From assembly GCA_030549495.1 (NCBI GenBank), contig JAUIRK010000330.1:85529-149528 (forward strand): DNA of 64,000 nt. The letters are read 5' to 3'. Positions 47,401 through 59,400 of the stretch are shown here, piece by piece; the stretch's first letter is position 1, and the number at the start of each line of letters is the position of its first letter. The position numbers and the translations under genes are program-made. Under the pieces are notes generated by a model, which was given only the letters and a program-made list of their open reading frames with translations, was not told where the DNA came from and did not search any database. The stretch is from Nectonema munidae. Taxonomy: Eukaryota; Nematomorpha; Nectonematoida; Nectonematidae.

Positions 47401-50400
47401 ATTTTTAGCCTTTTTATATTTTCCCTAAATATAAATATTGTAATCTTTGTGCTATATAGATCGAGATTTTGTAATGAGTTTGTTCTATTTCTGAATCGAA
47501 TTATTAAAGATGATATATTTAAATATCGTAATTCAAGAAGTTTAGTATTCAATTCTTTTGTTTGTTTAAGCAGGGTGTTAAACACACGCCTCACGGTTCA
47601 AATTCCACCATCAGCTCAATTTTTATCACATTTGCCGTATAATTTTCTTTATTACGTGACAAGATGATTAGAATATAGATTGTCTGAAATATAACAAAAT
47701 GTGTTGTTCGATTTTAATGAAATGAATAGAAAATGCATCTCAATTTCTTGTTTCTTTTTGGGGCAACCTTTTCTTAAGAAACTTCATATAGGAGTAATAT
47801 GAATAAAATGTGATATATCTCTTGAAAAAAGCCCTTAAAAGAGTTTATAGCCAAAATTTATTTGTTTGATAGTAACGGTTCTCAACCTTTTTAGACAACG
47901 GGTCAAATTAAAAACCAACATTGCACTACACTCTAGATCAGTGGTTCCCAGGGGTTCATGGAAGAATTTCAAGGGGTCCATGGAAATTCTACCTTAAACT
48001 ACTTATGTTTAATCTCCTTTAATATACTTCTATTTTCCAAATCAATATAAATATATATATTCAGAGCTTTTTTAAATAAATATTTTCTTCCCATTTTTAA
48101 AGTTTCATATTTTGAATCTTTATGTATGCTTTTTATTAGTTACAATATTTTTGAAAAATTTTTATTCACATTTTATGTCAGGCTTTACGATTTCTCTGAT
48201 TTCATATGAATAAGCATACGATTTAATAAGATGACTACAAACATTTTTGCATAAAAATCTTTGATTAAATTTGTTGGCTCAAACTATTCAGTTGTAGGGG
48301 TCCACAGGTAAAAAAGTGACTGAAAAGGGGGGAACGGGGTAAAAAAGGTTGGGAACCACTGCTCTAGATGGCCACACTAAGCGCATAAAATCGGTTCGTA
48401 TAAAGAGCGTTTTTAAATTAACTGAAACTAAATTACTGCATATATATCATAATATTAATAAATCATATTCATAAATAACATCAATAACTTTGCGCTATTT
48501 TGACTGTTTTAATATGATATTGCTAGCCTATTTTTCCTTCAACTTTGCTATTTGGGCCGCAAAAGAAGTAGTTGAGCGTCGCATGTGGCCCTCAGGGCCG
48601 CGGTTGAGAACCACTAGTTTATACCTATGTAAATTTGTTTTTTAAAAGTAAATATCTGTTAAAATGACTTGATACTAAATTTTGATAATTATAAATTTGG
48701 TCTTTGCTAAATTCATCTCCCTAAATCTGTTTCACTCTAAAGCATCGTGTATGTAATGTAATATGATTTTGAAAGATGGGAAATTTCTTATTTCTCTCAC
48801 CTAAATTATGAATGCTGAATATCCACAATTTCTCAATATTTCTGTCTGAGATATCACTTTCTTGAAAGTGAGTTAGCCCCGATTATCATAATTTTATCAC
48901 CAAATAACTGTATGCAACTTCATTAAAATCAAAATTAGTGGAAAAAATGTTTTAACAGTGAGCTAGATTCTTTTAGATATCCAGGGTTATTTTCACTAAT
49001 CACTGTCATTATTTTAAAAATGTTAATTATCTCAAAACTTAATATTTCAGGCTTTTTTTCTTGTGAAATCAGTAGGATGTATTTTCTATGCCACTAAGGG
49101 AAAGCATAAACAAGTTAGGAAAAGACTGTTTTGAGAAATTGAAAACGTTGAACAAATCTTTTATTTAACAAAATACCAGCAATAATATTTCGGACATTAT
49201 GACCTTCTTCAGATATATATGATATAAAAGGAAAGCGTATATATATATATATATATATATCTGAAGAAGGTCATAGTGCCCGAAATATTATTGCTGGTAT
49301 TTTGTTAAATAAAAGATTTGCTCAACGTTTTCAATTTATTTTCTTTACAACTTTTATTTATTTATGAAGACTCAGCGCCATTTTATCTACATATGTTTTG
49401 AGAAATGTTTGAAAAAAGGAAATTATTATAATTAGAGATTAGGTCAAGAATTTTAAAACTACAAAACAATCTTACTAATATAAGAATCTAAAAATAGAGG
49501 TTTTAAATATTTGCTAGATTTGAAATTATTTCCAATTTTTTATTAGGGATATAATGAGCCAATGCGAGAAATTGAAGGAACACAGGTATGTGATTTCAAT
49601 TATTCTTACTTTCATTGTGAAGTGTGTTGAATTACTATTTTTTTTTAAAAACAAACTTTAAATTTGAAGACTAATAATATCGTCGGCTTTCTTTTCAATG
49701 GAATTCTGATTTTCATTTCATATTTTTTTTAAATTTATAATTTCACTTTGTGGTTATATTTTTATGATGATTAATAAGATGAAATAAAGGTAATATTTTT
49801 GTTTTCTTTTTAGGGCTCTTTTAATTCAAACTTTGCTTCCATTGATAGAGAGGTAATTTCCTTTTTCCATTTTATCTAATTTTAGAACTTCCTTTCTTCT
49901 GCTAATGTTTTTTTAAAACTTTAAAAATATCTCTAGGTCACTAATTTTTTTAATTTGTATCTTCTGTAAAAGTTTTCTATCAATCAATAATAATATATAA
50001 ATAGCTCTAATATCTGTACGGGCCAATTTATGATGTTGCCTCTAATGTGCGTCTCTTCTATGCTCAAAATTTTTGGCTTAATTTCGCTCGTACTGAATAC
50101 AATTCACCCTAAACTAATCATGCTAAAGCTTTCAAGAAATTTAAAGCTTTGGAAGTATTGCTTTGAAATTGTTTTAGATTCATCAACTCCAATTTTTGAA
50201 CATATCTTGCGTAAAAAATTTGTTTGTGCAATACAAAATATATCTTAGATATTTTGGTTTTTCGTTATGGCAGTAATATAGAACGTAGACTTCTAAAAAA
50301 TTTATTGGAAATAACTTCCACCATTAAAATTATTTGAAAAATAAGATGTACAGTGATTATATAAATTATAGCATGCACGTGTTTTTTAACACTCATCTGC

Positions 50401-53400
50401 GATATTTCCTCTACTTATCCCCTACTAAAGAAACAAATAATTTTCACTTGATCGCGAAATAAACTTTGCCAGAGAATTGCTAGTAAAAAAGAGAAAATTA
50501 TCCTACGAGAAATAGTACAAAGCACCTCTATTGTACACTCCTTCTGTGACATTTTGTTTCTATTTTTCAGATTCTTATTCCAAGATACGCTGTTGGTTTG
50601 GTGGTGGGCAAAAATGGTTCCACTATCAAGCAGTTAATGGCTGATCACAGCGTTCGAATCAAGTTTAATGATGGCGGTATCCAGTTCAAAATAATTCTCT
50701 TTACTATTTATTTATTGCAATATTCGTAGCTGTTCAATCGACTCAAGGCGTGGACAGGCGTGTTATGTTAAGTGGAGAGCCATCAAAAGTGGAAGCTGCA
50801 ACAAATGCAATAAACAGTTACATCCTGACTGCTGAGGTTCTTTAATCTTCGAAAATTTTGTTTTGTTGGACATAAATATCAAAATTATTTCTTCAAAGTC
50901 TTTTTTATAATTCATTTTCTTTAGACTTTTTAAAATTGTTTATATTCATTTATACTATACTTTATTCTGTTTCATATATTTGCCGGATAAAATCAGAATC
51001 CTTGATTTGCTCAATCTTATTTCATTATTATTAAATTTTTACAAAGTCGCCATCTTTTTTACATCACAAAAACCTGTACATTTTAATCCTTTGAGAATAT
51101 TGAGCGAAAACTGTATGTACCCATATGGTGTAAAATGGAAGAATACAGTAATTATACAATTTAATAAGAGAACTAGATATTTGTTTAAATATCCGATAAA
51201 AACACAACTTAATTAGGTAGTATATTTTGTGTTATAAAATTTTGAACAAATATTTGATAAAATTTAAAATTTGGTCATGTATTTGTAGTTGTTTCCTGTA
51301 TGGAGAGTGAAACTATATATATTAGGAACTTGGCAAAGCTCCGAAGGCATTTAAAATGGCTCTCTGTGCTTTGACAAGATACTTATATTTAATTGTATAG
51401 TTTTTATATATTGATTTCAGGGTGTCTAGCAACCGAAAAAAAAAGTGAAAACCGAAAAAACTTCTTGAATTCAAAGAACACCTCTTGAAAACCTCTTAAA
51501 TTTTTCTGATAGAAAAAAACTGATAAATAAAATGTTAATATCAAAAACTACGTCTTTTGGCTAAAAATGGAGGAACAGATATTAAATCTATTCATATTTT
51601 TAGAGATGATTGTAGAAAGTTTTTATTTGGCATTGTTGATAAAATTACTGAAAGATCGCCATTGAAAAGCAATTTTATGAGCAATCTGAGATGTTTATTG
51701 CCTGAATATTTACTGAGTGAAAATGAAAAAATGGTTATCAATTTATTGGATGTTTTGGTAGAAAAAAATGGTTAACGTGCATTGACGCTGACAAGGCACT
51801 GTTATCTTATCGTGAACTGAAATATGACAGGGTGTCTACCAACCATGAAAACCTTAAAAATCTCTTGAATTCAAAGCACACCTCTTGAAAACCTGTAAAA
51901 CCTTGAAAACCTCTAAAATTTTACTGATGTCCAAGAACTGATGTTAGAAAATAACTGATAAATAAAATGTTAATATAAAAAATGACAGTGTTTTTCAATG
52001 GTGCTTTATGGCCATTGAAAAATTTATGGCAGCACATATTAATTTTGTTATTGTTTACTTTATAATATAAACGTAAAATAAAGTTATTTGAATATTGGTA
52101 CTATATTCTTTATTACTATTATTGAATAATTTAATATAGGTGTGAAAATCATTTTTATAAAAAAAATAAAAATACAGTAAAATCTGTTTTAGTGGTCACC
52201 TTGATAGAATGGCCATTTTAAATAGCTCACTTGTTTGACGATTATAAACAAGTTTAATTGTAATCAATACTGCTTTTTCATGTCTCGCCATTAAGATAGA
52301 TTGCCTCCAAACTCCTGAACATAACAGAGTTAGAGATAATTTTGTGTGCCTTTAGAGGTAATAGAAAGAAATTACTGGAATGCTATAATGCTACATCCAT
52401 ACTGCCCTCGCCATTTTAATGTCAAATTTAAGTACCATATTTTAAACACTATAGCTGATGAATATTTTAGATGTATTATATTTTAATGTTTGCAATTTCT
52501 TGTTTCCAGGCCAAGTGTGGAATAATGCCTCAAGGAAATCAACAAGAAATCCATCTAATGATTCCCTCGTCCAAAGTGGGAATTGTTATTGGCAAAGGTT
52601 TCTTATTTATTTTTTAAACACACATCTTTAGTCTGATTGTATTTACTTGGGAAAATGTATGGATTAAGTATTTGTTTTGCACCTGTTTTGCCTTCTAATG
52701 TTTCAACTATGCAGTGTGTCTCCGATTTAAAGTCATAACCACATGCATTTTTCCCAATTTCATTTTCATTCTATCTTTCGACTTTTTCATTTCATTTTAA
52801 GATTCTTTTTTTAGTCATATTTTTTGTAGTTTTAACCATTGTAAAAATTTTCAACTTATCTTTATATTTGGTCTCTTCTATATATGCTGAAATTTTATTA
52901 TGTTTCACCTCCTCAACTCACGAGAATTAATAAGATTGGAACGTTTTGAGATGATTATAATTATTTTAAACATTCCTCTTTGATTATTATTATTTATTAA
53001 TACCTATAGTTATAAACAAAAATCATTTTATAAAAAGTTTAATTAATTTTAACATATACTAACTTTTTTAACGTAACAAAAAGTTAAAACTTTAAAAATT
53101 CAAAGTATTAAAAAGAAAGAAAAAATAAGAAATCTGTGGCAAAAAAATGAAAATTTCTATTGGTTTGTGGCCCATATGTTAAGAAACACTTCTGTCGTCA
53201 GATTTGCCAATCACAGATAATAATGAGCTTTCATAGTCAAAACAGATTAATAAATTCTTTTTGAAAAATATCTAGACATTTTCTAGTTTTACCCTTATCA
53301 ATTATAACACTTTTGAAGAAAAAATTTGATGCCGAAAGTTTTTTAACTGAATATATAGTATTTTAGCCTACTGAGTACAAATCTGGCCTTATTTTTTCTC

Positions 53401-56400
53401 AATCAAGTCGAACTTTTTTGCAAAAAATGTTTTTTTATTTTTCTTATCAGAAAATATCTCCACAGATTTAAGCCTATTTTTTGAATAAATCAAAAAAAAG
53501 TACCCTTTAATATTCAATAGTATATTTATGCTGATATTTTTATAATGAAAAATACTAAAAGGTGAGGATCATGATATTTATTTATTTTAAAAACGATGTT
53601 TTAAGAGATTTTCTTTTATGACTTTCGTTCTTTGAGTCTCTTTTTAAACACCAGCAAAAGTTAGCCAAAAAGTTTATATCCCATTTTCCTTGATATCTTT
53701 CTTCCATGCATTTGAGATCTTGATGAAACCTCTCTCCTTGTTTTTCACTATAATCGCCACAGTTTTCTGGAAAGTAGTCAAGATGCGATCTTAGAAAGTG
53801 AAGTTTTATAGACATTCTCACTCCCAATACTTTAAAATTCTTTATTAAATCTTGCACAATGACATCATATTCTGAACTTCTGAAGTTTCCCAGGAAATTA
53901 TAACAAAGTTTTTTAAAAGATATCCAAGCCTCCTTTTCTGCTTCATCCATTACTTCTGTAAAGTTAGTGTCCTTCATAAGAGCTCTTATTTGAGGACCAT
54001 CAAAGATCCCTGCTGCTAACTTTGCATTTCTCACTTTTGGAAATTTTTTGGCAATAAATAAAAGTGCTTGGCTCTTTTTTTAATGCCTTCACAAAGCTTT
54101 TCATTAATCCTAACTTTATATGAAGTGGGGGAAGTAAAATATTGTTTGGATTGACTAAAGTTTCATGTAAGACGTTGTGAGATCCAGGATCAAAAGAGAC
54201 GTGAAGGCCATTTTTTCCTTTCATAATGTTGCTCATCAGCTCTACTATTCCATAGACAAAGAAAACATGGATATTTGGTATATCCTCCTTGCATTCCTAG
54301 TATTAGAGACACAATCTGAAATATAAGTAAATATTTTTAGAACAAGGAATGCATACATTCACACTTAATTTATACCTTAAGATCTCCGCAAATCTTCATT
54401 TATGAAGATTGTACTTCAAAGTATCCAATAAAATTTTCATAGTTTGATAGTTCTCAGATAAATGGATGGAATGAGCAATTGGAACAGACGATACCCGATT
54501 GCCAATATGCAGAAGAACAGCTTTCAAACTTTTAGTGGATGAGTCTATAAAAAGTCTCCATTCTTGTGACTTATATTGTAAGCCAAGACTTTCAATTAAT
54601 CCCTGAACATTGTTACAGTAAACCATAAAACTTTCTTCGTGGATAGAGAAAAACTTTCTAAATTCTTCATCTCTGCTACGATACCAGTAATACGTCGTTC
54701 CTGGGGAGAGTATATTATTTTCATCTAATCTTGAAGCAAGTAGTTGAGAAGATTCTTTCGATAGACCCAAATCTCGGGTCAGGTCGTTTAATTGAGCTTG
54801 TGATAGAGGTTTTGGCTGTCTCAGCTCAGAATTTTTAATCATATATGATGCAGAAGTGTCTATTTCATCAGTATTTTCTTCAAAAAGAATCACTGGGGCT
54901 TCTGGTATGGGTATAGTTGTACTATGAGCTATTGGCCTTCTAGCTGAAGGAAGATTTGGGTAAATAACGTGCTTCTTGTTTTTTTTATTAACTCCTGAAA
55001 TCAAATGGTAATGATTCTAATATTTACATTGAAAAGATGAATGAAACTCTTACCAGTTAAATCTGTGAGACAAAAATAACAGTCTTCAAAATGATCTTTG
55101 CTTTCTCTCCACTGCATTGGTATACCAAAAGATAAAGATTTTGTTAAGCCTTTAGTCCATCTTCTAAGGTTTTCGACACATGTTTTGCAACAAAAATGAG
55201 GAGCAAATTTTTTGTCCTGATCACCTAATTTCATGCCGAAGTAGGCATGGTAACTTTTTTTACAAAGGACGTTATATTAGAAAACTGGCCAGGTAGTGTA
55301 ACTTGTCCACAAATATAACAAAATTTATTAGGATCATTTCTACATTTTCTATTCATTTTTATATCTTAAACAAATAATAAAACATTTAAATTTGGTATAT
55401 TGTAAATAGAGATACAATTAAAATATAAATTATAAATAGAAAATATAATTGATTTAGTATATTGTAAATAGAGAGAGTATAGACATTTTAAAAAATGAGA
55501 TTGAAAAAAAATTTGACTTGATTGAAAAAAATAAATGCCAGAATTGAATTCAGCGTACTCGAAAACATGAGAAAGAGCTAAAATAACTTAGACAGACAAA
55601 ATGTCGCAGGCCAGTGTTGGCATTCTTTTTGAATCTTGTTTCAGTTTCAAAAATAAGTTGATCTATACCTTGTCCTCGAGTAGGGGAGTCCATGGCTATC
55701 ATGCATTGTGTTCTCATTTGCACCTGTCTTGACTCTTGGGACTTTCCGTCTCATGCTTTTACTATCCATTGCTTCTTTTTCCATTATTGTTTCCTCCTAC
55801 TTGCACATTGTTATGCCATAAAATGGGCTTTCTTAACCTTTTTGCTTATATCGTCCACTGATATTGTAAAAAATTTTAAAATTGGCAAGTAAAAAATACC
55901 TAATATCTTTATCTTTTACTTTAATTTAAATTTAGTTTAATAAAATTTTCCTCTAGAGATTTCATATTTTAAGAAAATGGATTTAACACCTAATCTTCCA
56001 TTTTGAGTTTAAACAAATCTATACTTATGAACCATAAGTGATCTTCCAACTGGAGTTTATGATTAGAATATTTAAACGGTGACTGAAGTTCCGACTACAT
56101 TAGATTCTTATGTAAAAGGTAACTTTTTGATAAAAAAAGTTTCCTAATTTTATTTTCGTCCAAAATTGGGCGATTTGTCCACACTTGAGAAACCCTGACA
56201 TAAAACACCAATAACGAAATGATCATTCGAAGCACTTATTTGTTGGAGTAGATGCAATGGCTATTTTGGGTCATTGTTCCGGTAAAGTGAAAATTTTTCC
56301 TCTTTTCTAATGTTAAGGATAACATCATTTGCGAATAGCTTACAATTATTTTACCTGTTTCTATGACCTGAGTGAACCATTCTCAGCTACAAAAATATGA

Positions 56401-59400
56401 ATCTTTTGCGTGTATAAATGCTTATTATCTTCTGCTTTTCATTAGATATATCCCCTGATTATTGTTCTAGTCGTTACCCTGTTAGCGTAAACTTAGTTGT
56501 GCCGATTTCATTTTTAAAATATAATTCATTTTGTTACTCATTTTGTCCAATTTTCTATTTCTAATGATTCGTATTTTGTTTTTCCTTATGAAATACGATT
56601 TCACTTGCCTCATGACAATTTTAATAAATAGGCGGTGAAGAAATCAGAAGAATTGGCCACACATCTGGTGCTTACGTTGAATTCGACAAACAAGCAAATG
56701 CTAGTCCCAATTCTTCGAACAAGGCTTTTCGAATTAGAGGAACCCACTCTCAAATCCAACATGCTTGTAAACTGATGTGCTCGAAGGCAGATGTGGTATT
56801 GGTTTCTTCTCTAATCTTTATCTTAGCTTTTTTTTTTAAATTTTGCTATTTAAACTTTAGCCAATGCCTGCCCTTCCACCACCACCCAATCAAAATCCAA
56901 TCCCTCATCAATTCTTGATGAATCCGTAATCTTTTTAATTTTTCCTGCATATATTATCTCCTAGCATTCCTTAGAGTTTAAACGCATTTTCTCTCAGCCA
57001 AGTCTTTGGATACGCAGATGAGTCGGTTTCAAGAATTTTATAAAAGAAAAAAATGGTTTTCATTTTTGTAAACATATGGAGTGAGCTTTCTTTAGTCGAT
57101 GTCGGAAGTGAAGAGTTGTCGTTAAAAGTTTTTAAGTAAAGCCGAGTCGAAGTCTTAATTGTTTAGGTACCTGAAGTCAGACTCGGATCTTTGTAAGAAT
57201 TGGGATATTCTTCGACTCGCCAACCCTGCTCTCAGTTGTATTCGAAAGCCTTATTTTTTAATAAATTAATCTTGTGTATACGAATTTCTCGTAAAAATTG
57301 TTTTAAAATGCGATAGAAAAATTATGATGTTTAATAATCGCGCTTCATTAAAGAACTTCTTCTGCATCTTAAACATCGGACTACTTACCTAGAATAAAAA
57401 TATGAGCAAGTATTGTTCACAGGGCAGAGAAGGGGATCATTTTTTAATTTAAAAAGGGAGAGAGTTTACAAAAATATTTAATGGTGTACAAATAGATTAT
57501 TTTCAACAATATTTTAAAAATATAAAAAGATTAATATTTATCATCATTTTACTCATCTACAGATAATGAGATGTATGTTGGTTGGTACTGCTTAGTTGTT
57601 GTGTAGAGTGATAATGATAATAATAATAATAATAATCTGTCTTTTTTCTTTGACAAAGAATACTTTTTAGGTATAATAAAATATTCTTCATCTTTTTATA
57701 CCAAATCTATCTTTCCACTGTCATGCATATTTTGTATGATTTTATAGTTTGGTTACATCATTTTTCATTTATAGATTATACTTTCTACAAAGTATATATG
57801 CCAATTTGAATACAATAATTTTACCTTTTTAACGTTTCTCCAGGCTCTGCTTAACAGTATAGCGTAGCACCATCTTTCTTTATCTTTGTAAGAAAACTAA
57901 AAAAGTGTTTATTTTCACAGTAAAAATTGGAACAAAAATGTGCATAACTACAAATGTGCTTTTTTATCCACTTAAAAAAGATAATAATAATAATTTATCA
58001 AACTCATTGCCAACATCGGGTTAATTATGGAAAATAAGGGACTATTTAGCATCCTTATACACTACTCGTTAACTATAATTACAAATTACAACACCTTTTT
58101 AAACCTCCATTTATGCCGCAAAGAATTTTGTATTCCCTTTGCTTTACCAACAATTTTTGAAAGCTGACAAACTTTTGCTCAGGTTACGCATTCGAAAATT
58201 TGGCCTTTTATAATGATTTATAAAGTTTCTTTCTTCATTTCTATCGCTTTAACAATTATACTATATATATTTTACATATAGAAAGTTAAGCTTGTTTATC
58301 TTACTGCTGATAATAATTTGCACTAAATGATGAAAAACCTCCGTAACCAACGACTTTACTGAACGAATTAAGTTCGTAAACCTATGTATCCCTGTTTTTT
58401 GAAGAAAACATATCATTTCTTGAAACATATCAAGATATGCTGAATTGTATATGCACAAGCACTCACACTAAACTGATTTCTATGTTGGTTAGATTTAATT
58501 TTAAAGACTTGGACTCTCACAAAAAAAGATAAAAGTTAAATGATACCTCAGTTATCTACTGTAATCAAATATTTGATACACAACACAATAAAAATAAAAC
58601 TTTCCTAAAAAATACAACACCTTTTAAAAACATTGTACTCGGATCTTTTACCTGATAAAAAGTATTTGAATAAAGTCATGCTTTAATAAAATATTTAAAT
58701 CATACTTTTTTTCAAAAAATTATTACAAATATTAATTTAAATTGTTTTTTAATCAATGTTTTATTGTATACGGTTACATTGCTTTTATCAAACGAATAAA
58801 TTGAATTAAATTTTTTACTGCTTCATCCTTTAAATGGCAATTTATATTTTAAGTAAAATATTCTTCTAAAAGTTAATATTTTTATTTTCTAACTATAATA
58901 TAGAATCATATTGTTTAAGAGATATTAATTCAGCACGGGCGCACATCCGGGAGGAGGGGGGAGGGGCGAACAGCCTATTCTCCCCCTCCCTCCAATAATT
59001 TTGGATTTTTTAAATGAGTGTATATGCTTTATGTAATTTTAATTAAAATATTTCCACTGGAAGTATAGTTTTTAAATTTCATCAATTTTGTAAAAAAAAT
59101 ATAAATTAGTCTTTTAAATTTAGGTATGAGCTGTATACATTCTATTTTAAAGGATTCTTTGAATATTTGGTCTCCCGTGGTATTTCTAAGACCAGTAATT
59201 TTAAAAATTGCAAAAAAAAATTCGCCCACAATAATTTTGAGGATGTGCACCTCTGATTCAGCATACCCATGGCTCAAGAAAAGTGTTATTCTTGCTATAA
59301 ATAACTAATACTATTTGAATCAAATAAAATTCCGTTAATTTCTTTATTTGGATCTCTATTAGTGATATTTAATTTTAAGCATTTATAAGTGCTGGAATTA

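Noticed and set aside
51418-51983. LTR-like direct repeats around a short insert
   Set aside because: The interior is only about 280 bp with a hAT-like scrap, and the repeats start with a CAGGGTGTC hAT-type end rather than LTR features.
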